From Thermomonospora echinospora (GTDB lineage: Bacteria > Actinomycetota > Actinomycetes > Streptosporangiales > Streptosporangiaceae), in assembly GCF_900108175.1 (NCBI RefSeq), contig NZ_FNVO01000001.1:461499-525498 (forward strand): 64,000 bases of DNA, read 5' to 3'. Shown one piece after another: positions 43,314 through 50,897 of the stretch (positions within the stretch are counted from its first letter, which is position 1; each line of letters begins with the position of its first letter). Below the pieces are notes generated by a model. That model saw only the letters and a list, made by a program, of their open reading frames with translations, was not told where the DNA came from and did no database searches. The position numbers and the translations under genes are program-made.

Positions 43314-44225
43314 GTGGCCCGTTTGCTCGAGGACAAGATCGCCATCGTGACCGGTGCGGCCCATGGCATCGGCCGGGGGCACGCCCTCGAACTGGCCCGG
43401 CACGGCGCCAGGGTGGTGGTCAACGACCTGGGCACCACCGTCCGCGGGGACGGGACCGGGCAGGACGCCGACGAGGTGGTCAAGCTGATCGCCGAGCGCG
43501 GCGGCACCGCGATCGCCGACTACGGAGACGTCGCCGACGAGCGGCAGGCGCAGGCGCTCCTGGACCGGGCGGTCGGCGAGTTCGGCCGGGTCGACATCGT
43601 GGTCAACAACGCCGGCATCGTCCGCGACAAGGTCATCTGGAACATGACGCCGGAGGACTTCGACCTGGTGATGCGGGTCCACGTGCGCGGCACCTGGCTG
43701 ATGACCCACCTGGCGGCCAAGCACTGGCGCGCCCGCGCCAAGGCCGGCGAGACGTTCACCGGCCGCGTCATCAACACCACCTCCGGCGCCGGCCTCGTCG
43801 GCAACTTCGGCCAGACCAACTACGCCACCGCCAAGGCCGCCGTCGTCGGCCTCACCCTGACCGCCAGCCTGGAGCTGTACCGGCTCGGCGTCACCGTCAA
43901 CGCCGTCGGCCCCGGCGGTCTGACCCGGCTGACCGCCACGATGGGCCGTGACCTGGAACCGTTCGAGCCCGACGAACTGGGCGCCGACGAGTACCACCCG
44001 ATGGACCCGGCGGGCAGCTCCCCGCTGGTCGCCTGGCTGGCCAGCGACGAGGCCCAGCACGTGACCGGCCAGGTCGTCCGGGCCATCCACGACAAGATCC
44101 ACCTGATGCGGGGCTGGCACGAGGCGGCCACCATCAGCAGCGGCGAGAAACGGTGGGACGCCACCACCCTCGGCCTGCAGATGGCCACCGACATCTTCGG
44201 CACCCGCGCCCCCGGCCTGCGCTGA
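43314..44225 (+). CDS. Short-chain dehydrogenase/reductase (HSD17B4/IpdF-like)
   Basis: This 303-residue SDR has TGAAHGIGRGHALELARHGARVVVNDLGTT, VNNAGIVRDKVIWNM, NTTSGAGLVGNFGQTNYATAK (catalytic YATAK) and VNAVGPGG. The long VVVNDLGTTVRGDGTG insert is typical of multifunctional-enzyme type 2/17-beta-HSD4-like SDRs, which oxidise 3-hydroxyacyl-CoAs. GTG at 43314 follows AGGAGG by five bases. It is the first gene of a four-gene operon. Confidence 0.92.
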   Translation: MARLLEDKIAIVTGAAHGIGRGHALELARHGARVVVNDLGTTVRGDGTGQDADEVVKLIAERGGTAIADYGDVADERQAQALLDRAVGEFGRVDIVVNNAGIVRDKVIWNMTPEDFDLVMRVHVRGTWLMTHLAAKHWRARAKAGETFTGRVINTTSGAGLVGNFGQTNYATAKAAVVGLTLTASLELYRLGVTVNAVGPGGLTRLTATMGRDLEPFEPDELGADEYHPMDPAGSSPLVAWLASDEAQHVTGQVVRAIHDKIHLMRGWHEAATISSGEKRWDATTLGLQMATDIFGTRAPGLR

Positions 44226-44237
44226 GCGGAGCCACCC

Positions 44238-45485
44238 ATGCCAGACACCCCCGAGCAGGCCGCCTTCCGCGCGCGGGCGCGCGCCTGGCTGGCCGCCAAC
44301 GCGCCCGAGTTCGCCGGCACGGTACGGCACCGGCTGCACTTCGAGGCCGCCCGGTCCGCCGAGCAGTACGAGAAGGACGAGGCCGAGAGCGTACGCGCCG
44401 CGCAGGCGTGGCAGGCCCGGCTGCACGAGGGCGGCTGGGCCGGCATCTCCTGGCCCAAGCCCTTCGGCGGACACGGCGGCACCCCCGCCGAGGAGGCCGT
44501 CTTCGCCGAGGAGGCGGCGGCCCACGACGTGTCCACCGGCCCGCTGCTCATCGGGTTGGCGATGGTCGGCCCCACCCTCATGCGCCACGGCACGCCCGAG
44601 CAGCGCGCCGAGCACCTGCCCCCGCTGCTGCGGGGCGAACGGGTCTGGTGCCAGCTCTACAGCGAGCCCGAGGCGGGCTCCGACCTGGCCGCGCTGCGCA
44701 CCCGCGCCGTGCTCGACGGCGACACCTGGGTGGTGAACGGGCAGAAGGTGTGGACCTCCAGCGCCCGGGTCGCCGACTGGGCGATCCTGCTGGCCCGCAC
44801 CGACCCGGACGTGCCCAAGCACCAGGGCATCACCTACTTCCTGGTCGACATGCGGACCCCGGGCATCGAGGTGCGCCCGCTGCGCCAGATGAACGGCTCC
44901 TACCACTTCAACGAGGTCTTCCTCGACGACGTCCGGATCCCGGCGGGCCACGTCGTCGGCGAGGTCGGCGGCGGCTGGAAGGTCGCGCACACCACCCTCG
45001 CCAGCGAACGGGCCATGATCGGCGGCGGGGGAGGAGCCAAGGCCGGGGCACTGCTGGCGCTGGCCCGCGCCCACGGCCGCGACACCGATCCCCTCGTCCG
45101 CCAGCGGCTGGCCGAGGTGCACACCCTCGACGAGATCCTGCGCATCCTGGGCCTGCGCATGAGGGCCGCGCTGAACCGGGGGAGACCACCCGGCCCAGAA
45201 GGCTCGATCATGAAGCTGCTGGTGGCGCGCCGCGCCCACCGGGCCGCCGAGCTGGGCCTGGCCATCGAGGGCGCGGGCGGCCTGCTGACCGGCCAGGACG
45301 CGCCCGGCGGCGGCGACTGGCAGCAGCAGTTGCTGTCCGCCCAGGGCCTGCGCATCGGCGGCGGCACCGACTCCATTCAGCGCAACGCCATCGCCGAGCG
45401 GATCCTCGGGCTGCCCCGGGACCGGGCGGCCGACCGTGACGTGCCGTTCCGCGAGCTGATCACCCGACGAGCCGAGGAGAGGTGA
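44238..45485 (+). CDS. Acyl-CoA dehydrogenase
   Basis: This 415-residue acyl-CoA dehydrogenase has WAGISWPKPFGGHGGTPAEE, WCQLYSEPEAGSDLA, VNGQKVWTSSARVADWAILLAR, YHFNEVFLDDVRIP and the C-terminal RIGGGTDSIQRNAIAERILGLP. It is closest in architecture to the one encoded at 31216. ATG at 44238 lies 12 bp after the SDR stop. It would form an enoyl-CoA from the CoA ester made by a nearby ligase. Confidence 0.93.
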   Translation: MPDTPEQAAFRARARAWLAANAPEFAGTVRHRLHFEAARSAEQYEKDEAESVRAAQAWQARLHEGGWAGISWPKPFGGHGGTPAEEAVFAEEAAAHDVSTGPLLIGLAMVGPTLMRHGTPEQRAEHLPPLLRGERVWCQLYSEPEAGSDLAALRTRAVLDGDTWVVNGQKVWTSSARVADWAILLARTDPDVPKHQGITYFLVDMRTPGIEVRPLRQMNGSYHFNEVFLDDVRIPAGHVVGEVGGGWKVAHTTLASERAMIGGGGGAKAGALLALARAHGRDTDPLVRQRLAEVHTLDEILRILGLRMRAALNRGRPPGPEGSIMKLLVARRAHRAAELGLAIEGAGGLLTGQDAPGGGDWQQQLLSAQGLRIGGGTDSIQRNAIAERILGLPRDRAADRDVPFRELITRRAEER

Positions 45486-45489
45486 CCGC

Positions 45490-46356
45490 ATGTCCGTTCC
45501 GGAGGGGCAGCCGATCATCGACACGATGATCGGGTTCCCGATGCGGGACCCGAAGAGGACCTACGCGCACATCACCCGGCAGACCAAGGACGCCGAGTCC
45601 CGGCAGGACCTGACGATGCCGGCCGGCTACATGTTCAAGGACGTGCCCGGCCACGAGGACCCGCCCGCGGACCCGGTCGCCGTGACGCTCGCCGAGATGG
45701 ACCGGCACGGCATCACCGTCGGCCTGGTCGGGGTGGGCGGCGAGGACGGCCGGCGGGCGGTGCGCGAGCATCCCGACCGGTTCGCCGGCTGCCTGCACGT
45801 GGACCCCAACAAGGGCATGGACGCCGTCCGCGAGATCGTCGCCGCGCACGCCGAGCACGGCATCAGGGCCGTGGACGTCTTCCCCGCCGGGACGTTCCCG
45901 CAGGTGGCCATCAACGACAAGAAGATGTACCCGATCTACGCCAAGTGCGTGGAGCTGGACCTCCCGATCTTCGTGTGCGCCGGGGTGCCGGGCCCCCGAG
46001 TGCGGCTGGAGCCGCAGCGGGTCGAGTACCTCGACGAGGTCATGTTCGACTTCCCCGAGCTGACGCTGGTCACCCGGCACGGCTGTGAGCCGTGGACCGA
46101 CCTGGCCGTCAAGCTGATGCTCAAGTGGCCGGGCCTGCACTACTCCACCAGCGCGTTCGCCCCCAGGTACTACCCGCGCGAGATCGTCGACTACGCCAAC
46201 TCGCGCGGCGCCGACAAGATCATCTACGCCGGGTACTTCCCGATGGGGCTGACCCTGGACCGCATCATGACCGAGCTGCCCGGCGTGCCGTTCAAGGACT
46301 CGGTGTGGCCGAAGTTTCTGCACGACAACGCCGCCCGCGTACTGAGACTCGGCTAG
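45490..46356 (+). CDS. Amidohydrolase-2 family protein with altered N-terminal metal motif
   Basis: This 288-residue TIM-barrel protein is in the amidohydrolase-2 family, with LVTRHGCEPW and IIYAGYFPMG. The usual N-terminal D-x-H metal motif is replaced by IIDTMIGFP, and the C-terminal GSDYPH motif is replaced by AGYFPMG. Metal binding may therefore be lost or different. It sits four bases after an acyl-CoA dehydrogenase and ten before a ligase, so it belongs to that operon. It may be a C-C hydrolase or decarboxylase; the function is not assigned. Confidence 0.8.
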   Translation: MSVPEGQPIIDTMIGFPMRDPKRTYAHITRQTKDAESRQDLTMPAGYMFKDVPGHEDPPADPVAVTLAEMDRHGITVGLVGVGGEDGRRAVREHPDRFAGCLHVDPNKGMDAVREIVAAHAEHGIRAVDVFPAGTFPQVAINDKKMYPIYAKCVELDLPIFVCAGVPGPRVRLEPQRVEYLDEVMFDFPELTLVTRHGCEPWTDLAVKLMLKWPGLHYSTSAFAPRYYPREIVDYANSRGADKIIYAGYFPMGLTLDRIMTELPGVPFKDSVWPKFLHDNAARVLRLG

Positions 46357-46365
46357 GGAGCGACC

Positions 46366-48066
46366 GTGACCGAGACGGCGACCACCCCCGTCACCCTCAC
46401 CTGGCACGCCGACGAACGGCTCGGCGACGACCTGCGGGCGCTGCTGTGCGGACCCGGCGGCCCCTTCGAGCGCCGGGTCGAGCCGGTGCTCGGCGTCCCG
46501 ACCGAGGTCTTCGCCCAGCGGGCGCCGAACGTCCCCGCCGTCCTGAAGGGCGCGGTGGAACGCACACCGGACCTGACCTACCTGGCCTTTGCCGATGGCC
46601 CCGGCCGCGGCTTCACGTATGCGCAGGTGCTGCAGCTCGCCGCCGCCCACGCCGAGGTGCTGGCCACCCGGTACGGCGTCGGCAAGGGCGACCGGGTGGC
46701 GATCGCCGCCGCCAACGGCCTGGAGCACGTGCTGACCATCTGGGCCACCGTGTCGCTGGGGGCGGTCGTGGTCGGCCTCAACGGCTGGTGGACCCCGGAC
46801 GAGTTGGACCACGGCATCGCGCTGACCGACCCGGCCGTCGTGCTCGGCGCGGGCAAGCCGCTGACACGCCTCCGGCAGACCAGGGCGGCCTCATCCGCCG
46901 TCTCCCTGGAGGAGCTGTACGAGGCGGCCACCTCGCTCGCAGACCCGCCGGCCACCCTGCCGGACGTGGAGATCGACGAGGACGACCCGGCCGCCATCAT
47001 GTTCACCAGCGGCACCACCGGACGCCCCAAGGGCGCCACCCTGTCGCATCGCAACTTCGTGCACTTCGGGATGTTCGGCGGGCTCGGCGGCGCGGTCGCC
47101 GCCCTGCTGGGCGCCGGAGGCCGTCAGGTGCCGCCCGGCGTTCAGCGCGCCTCGATCTGCTCCAACCCGCTGTTCCACGTGTCCGGCGTGTGCGTGGTGC
47201 TGTGCAACTCGCCCATGTACGGGATCAAGCTCGTCTTCCCGCCCCAGGGCCGCTGGGACGCCGAGGCGGCGCTGCGCCTCACCCACGAGCACAAGCTCAC
47301 CCAGTGGACCGGCGTCCCCACCCACTTCTGGCGGATGCTCACCCATCCCGGCTTCGAGCGGTACGACACCTCGCAGGTGACCACCATCGGCAGCGGCGGT
47401 GCCACGTTCGCCCCCGAACTGCTGCGCCTGTTCGAGGAGAAGATGCCGGGCATCCAGATCACCAACGGCTACGGCATGACCGAGACCACCGGCACCGGCA
47501 CGTTCCTCAACGGCCGCGAGATGGACGGCCACCCCGCCTCGGTCGGCGCGGCCGCCCCCACCATCAAGGTGCAGGTGCGCGACCCGGACGGACGGCCGCT
47601 CCCGGAGGGCGAGGTCGGCGAGGTCCACATCAGCGGCGCCGGTGTCTTCCTCGGCTACTGGCGCGACCCCGAGGCGACCGCCAAGGTGCTGACCGGGGAC
47701 CGCTGGTACCGCTCCGGCGACTACGGCCGCATCACGGGCGGCGTCCTCTACCTGGAGAGCCGGATGCGCGACCTGATCATCCGGGGCGGCGAGAACATCT
47801 ACCCCATCGAGATCGAATACCGCCTGGTCGAGCACCCCGACATCCACGACGCCGCCGTCATCGGCGTCCCGCACACCATCCTCGGCCAGGAGGTCAAGGC
47901 GTTCGTGGTGCCCCGCCGCGGTGCCGAGCTGACCGAACAGCAGATACGCGACTGGGTCGCCGTCTCCCTGGCGTCGTTCAAGGTCCCCGCCCACGTCGAG
48001 TTCCGCACCGAACTGCCCTACAACGAGACCGGCAAGGTCATCAAGCGCCAACTGGAGTCCGGCTGA
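46366..48066 (+). CDS. AMP-dependent acyl-CoA synthetase/ligase
   Basis: This 566-residue ANL enzyme has A3 MFTSGTTGRPKGATLS, A5 NGYGMTETTG, A7 WYRSGDYGRITGGVLYLESRMRD, GGENIYPIEIE and the catalytic lysine in YNETGKVIKR. It is longer at the N-terminus than the other three ligases in the window by about 60 residues. GTG at 46366 follows GGGAG. It ends the SDR/acyl-CoA dehydrogenase/amidohydrolase operon. Confidence 0.92.
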   Translation: MTETATTPVTLTWHADERLGDDLRALLCGPGGPFERRVEPVLGVPTEVFAQRAPNVPAVLKGAVERTPDLTYLAFADGPGRGFTYAQVLQLAAAHAEVLATRYGVGKGDRVAIAAANGLEHVLTIWATVSLGAVVVGLNGWWTPDELDHGIALTDPAVVLGAGKPLTRLRQTRAASSAVSLEELYEAATSLADPPATLPDVEIDEDDPAAIMFTSGTTGRPKGATLSHRNFVHFGMFGGLGGAVAALLGAGGRQVPPGVQRASICSNPLFHVSGVCVVLCNSPMYGIKLVFPPQGRWDAEAALRLTHEHKLTQWTGVPTHFWRMLTHPGFERYDTSQVTTIGSGGATFAPELLRLFEEKMPGIQITNGYGMTETTGTGTFLNGREMDGHPASVGAAAPTIKVQVRDPDGRPLPEGEVGEVHISGAGVFLGYWRDPEATAKVLTGDRWYRSGDYGRITGGVLYLESRMRDLIIRGGENIYPIEIEYRLVEHPDIHDAAVIGVPHTILGQEVKAFVVPRRGAELTEQQIRDWVAVSLASFKVPAHVEFRTELPYNETGKVIKRQLESG

Positions 48067-48097
48067 CACCGGGCACCACCGGGTGGGAAGCCGCTTC

Positions 48098-48103
48098 TAG
48101 AAT
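48098..48103 (+). promoter_or_regulatory. Candidate -10 box upstream of the release-factor-like gene
   Basis: TAGAAT in a short AT-containing stretch lies 31 bp before the GTG at 48134 and 32 bp after the ligase stop. No convincing -35 box is visible. Confidence 0.3.
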
Positions 48104-48133
48104 GGACATTCCGGTCTGTGAGGGAGGCCCGCC

Positions 48134-49078
48134 GTGCGGAGTGCCGCGTTGAACCTTCTGGCGGAGTGCCGCCGCGACTACCGGGCCGTGGCCGGTCAGG
48201 CCGACGTCCGCGCGCTGCGCGCCGAAGCCGCGCGGCTCATGGGGGTGCTGGCCGACCCCGCGCATTGAAGCGCCGCCGAGGTCGCCGCGTTCCGTCTCAA
48301 GCGCATCGAAGCCTTTCTGGCGGGCCTGGAGGAACTGGACGCCGAGTTGACCGTGCTCGGCGAGCTGCTCGGGCCGGCCGAGGACGACGCTCTGGTCTCC
48401 GAGTGCCACGCCGAACTGGGGGCGCTGGCCCCCCGTCTCAGTGGCCTGCGTGCACAGGTGCCCCCTCTCCATGACGAACGCGAGGCGATCGTGGTCGTCG
48501 GGTCGGATGCGCAGGAGGCCGAGAGCTGGGCGGAGGAGCTGGCGTGCCGGTACGCCGGGCGGGCCGAGCGCGGCGGGCGGAGCGTGCGGGTCTACACCCG
48601 GGGCCACAGCTGGTTCGGCCCGAGGGCGACGGTGATGCGGATCGGCGGGGCCGGAGCCTTCGGATGGCTGGCCGCCGAAGCCGGTGTGCACCGTTGTGAC
48701 CGTGCAGCGGACCGGCCGGTGCTGGAAGCCTGGGTCGAGGTGCTCCCCATGGCCGTGTCCTACGACTTCGTGCGCATTCCGGACGAGGAGGTCCGGGTGG
48801 AGGACTTCCCGGAGACCTGGGGCTGCGGTGCCCGGCTTCCTGACTGGAATCGCTCGGTACGGCTCACCCATCTGCCCACGGGGCTCGTGGCGTTCTGCCA
48901 GGGGCAGGGCTCGACGACCCGCAACCGGGCCGGTGCGATGACCCTGCTGCAGGCGCTTCTGCTCCGCCTTCGCCACGCGGCCGACGATCCACCGGAGGAG
49001 AACCGCACGCAGGGCTCCCAAGCCGGCAACGAAACGGGCGAGGGCATGAAGCGCAGGCTGGAGTCCGACCAGACCTGA
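48134..49078 (+). pseudogene. Release-factor-2-like gene without GGQ, interrupted by an in-frame UGA
   Basis: From GTG at 48134, with GGGAGG six bases upstream, the frame encodes an RF2-like protein of about 314 residues. Codon 45 is TGA (48266-48268), and the same frame continues open to 49078. Both sides match RF2: DVRALRAEAARLMGVLADPAH before the stop; LHDEREAIVVVGSDAQEAESWAEEL, AGVHR and NRSVRLTHLPTGLVAFCQ after it. The catalytic GGQ loop is replaced by GCG (48821-48829), and the SPF anticodon-reading motif is absent. It cannot be a working peptide-release factor. It is a decayed gene, a read-through product or a start-shifted protein (TTG at 48347). The 0-frame TGA rules out E. coli-type +1 frameshifting. 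Confidence 0.7.
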
Positions 49079-49242
49079 CGGAGACCGAACCGGGCTCTTC
49101 GGGCTCCGGCCCGCTTGGACGTCGGGCCGAGGGGAGAAGTTCGCCGCCGGCGATGGCCGGATCGCGCCTGCCGGACCGCCAACCTCTACCGCCGTCGATG
49201 CCTCTAAGCAGACATAACCAGCGGCGTTACGGAGAGACGGCG

Positions 49243-49803
49243 ATGAACCTCAAGCGCATGGCGATCACCGCACTGGCCACCGTGGGAATCATGACGACCG
49301 GCGCGGCGCTGGCCGGGCCCGCCTCGGCCGACCCCGAGCCCTACACCGGCGACCCCTACACCCAGGCGCTCCAGCTCTCCTGGCCCGTCCTCAAGCAGGG
49401 GCAGACCAGCGAGGAGGTCCGCACCCTGCAGTGGCTGCTCAACTGCCACGGCAAGAAGGTCGACGTGCCCTCCCGCTTCGGCCCCAAGACCCACGCGGCG
49501 GTGTACGCCTTCCAGGCCGAGCTGAGCGACCGTCCCGACGGCGTGGTCGGCACCGCCACCTGGGCCCTCCTCATCGGCAAGGGCTCCATCGTTTACGGCG
49601 GCACCGACAACGACTGCGTCCGGGCCCTCCAGGTGGCGCTGAACAAGTGGCGCTACAACGACGACCTGCCGATCACCGGCTACCTGGGCCCCCGCACCAA
49701 GGCCAAGCTGCACAAGTTCCAGTCCGCGCACGGCCTGCCCGCCACCGACCAGCCCGACGCGAAGACCTGGAACAAGCTGATCGCCACACCCGCCGGCAAG
49801 TGA
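49243..49803 (+). CDS. Secreted peptidoglycan-binding domain protein
   Basis: This 186-residue protein has a Sec signal peptide (MNLKRMAITALATVGIMTTG to AGPASA-DP, cleavage near residue 31). Two PG_binding_1 repeats follow: LKQGQTSEEVRTLQWLL...FGPKTHAAVYAFQAE and CVRALQVALNKW...LGPRTKAKLHKFQSAHGL. No catalytic domain is present. ATG at 49243 follows GGAGAG. It is expected to bind cell-wall peptidoglycan outside the membrane. Its stop overlaps the next gene by four bases (GTGA). The 163 bp before it show no clear element. Confidence 0.9.
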   Translation: MNLKRMAITALATVGIMTTGAALAGPASADPEPYTGDPYTQALQLSWPVLKQGQTSEEVRTLQWLLNCHGKKVDVPSRFGPKTHAAVYAFQAELSDRPDGVVGTATWALLIGKGSIVYGGTDNDCVRALQVALNKWRYNDDLPITGYLGPRTKAKLHKFQSAHGLPATDQPDAKTWNKLIATPAGK

Positions 49804-50588
49804 CCCCGCCCGAGGCGGACAACGGCCGCCCGTCACTGACGTTGCCCGAAGACGTGCTGCTGCTGTGCGCGCAGCCGGGGACGGGCCGCCTCGAACTGCC
49901 CCGATACGTCAACCGGCCGCTGGCCGGCGCGGTGCTCGCCGAACTCGCGCTACGCGGCGCGATCGTCATCCAGGACGACCAGATCACCGAGGTCCGCCCG
50001 CTCACCGTGGGCGATCCCGTCACCGACCGGCTCCTGGCCCGGCTCATCGATGACGTCCGCCTCGGCGTGCCGGGCCTGCACCGGATCCGGCTGGCGGACC
50101 ACGGTGACGAGCACCCGGCACCGCGTGGCCGCTTCGCGGCGGCGCGCGGGGCGATGTTCGCCGCGGCGGCACAGGTCCGCCCGCCGTGGCGGCTGGAGGA
50201 GTGGGTGACCTGGCCCCGCTTCCACGCCCTGGACCAGGGCTATCTCCAGGCACTGCACGCGCGCGGCCTGCTGACCGCCGCCCGCCGCCGGACACTGGGT
50301 TTTCTGCCCCGCACCGCCTGGGCCAGCACGGCGCCCGACCACGCCGCCCGGACCGCGGCCCGGATCACCCAGGCGATCCACTCCCACGGACCCGGCCACG
50401 ACGACTCCCGCAGCCTCCGCCTCGCAGCGCTGGCCGCAGCCGCCGACCTCACCGGACGGCTCTTCCCGGGGACCCGGCACGACGACATGCGATACCGCGT
50501 CGAGCACCTCGCCCACACCGACCCCATCGCCGTCGCCGTCCTCAAGGCCATCTCCTCCGACCGCCTCCGCAACGCCGGCCCGGACTGA
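49800..50588 (+). CDS. GPP34 (Golgi phosphoprotein 3)-family protein
   Basis: This 262-residue protein has the GPP34 N-terminal signature SLTLPEDVLLLC...GRLELPRYVNRPLAGAVLAELALRGAI. A helical body follows, with LLARLIDDVRLGVPGL, LEEWV and LHARGLLTAARRRTLGFLPRTAW. Eukaryotic GOLPH3 binds PI4P and sorts glycosyltransferases; the bacterial role is unknown, but such genes are expanded in actinomycetes. GTG at 49800 overlaps the stop of the secreted peptidoglycan-binding gene, so the two are translationally coupled. Confidence 0.85.
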   Translation: MTPPEADNGRPSLTLPEDVLLLCAQPGTGRLELPRYVNRPLAGAVLAELALRGAIVIQDDQITEVRPLTVGDPVTDRLLARLIDDVRLGVPGLHRIRLADHGDEHPAPRGRFAAARGAMFAAAAQVRPPWRLEEWVTWPRFHALDQGYLQALHARGLLTAARRRTLGFLPRTAWASTAPDHAARTAARITQAIHSHGPGHDDSRSLRLAALAAAADLTGRLFPGTRHDDMRYRVEHLAHTDPIAVAVLKAISSDRLRNAGPD

Positions 50589-50780
50589 CCCCGCGCGGGA
50601 AAAGCCCGCTTAGGCTCTGCGGCCGGAGGGATGTCCGTTCAGGACGGCCCGCCCATGGACAGACGAGCGCTTCCGGGGACCGGCTGGGCAGGGCCCTACC
50701 CGCCCGGCGGCTCCGAGCGCTCGCCACCCGTGGGCCGCCGTCGCTGCCGTTCGTACGTCAAAGCCAGCAGGATCAAATAT

Positions 50781-50801
50781 CTTGTATCAAGTCAAGTCTT
50801 G
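50781..50801. promoter_or_regulatory. Two adjacent palindromes upstream of the PucR-type regulator
   Basis: CTTG-TAT-CAAG (50781-50791) and CAAG-T-CTTG (50793-50801) lie in a rare AT-rich stretch (ATCAAATATCTTGTATCAAG) about 100 bp before the start at 50898. Probable promoter/operator, possibly autoregulatory. Confidence 0.45.
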
Positions 50802-50897
50802 GATTGCCCATGGTCCGGGGCTACGGTGGCGCCACCCGGGGAGCCGCCGAGGCGATCCGGGCGCGGGGGTGCGGTCAGCGCAGGATCCGGAGGGCTC

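Noticed and set aside
41505-45524. Giant minus-strand frame of 1339 codons through the FadD3-like gene and beyond
   Set aside because: Only the part 41505-43184 shows family motifs and a ribosome-binding site; the rest is the shadow of well-supported plus-strand genes and is Gly/Arg/Gln-rich.
48134-48400. Programmed +1 frameshift as in E. coli prfB
   Set aside because: The homologous sequence before and after the TGA is in the same frame, so a +1 shift would destroy, not restore, the RF2-like product.
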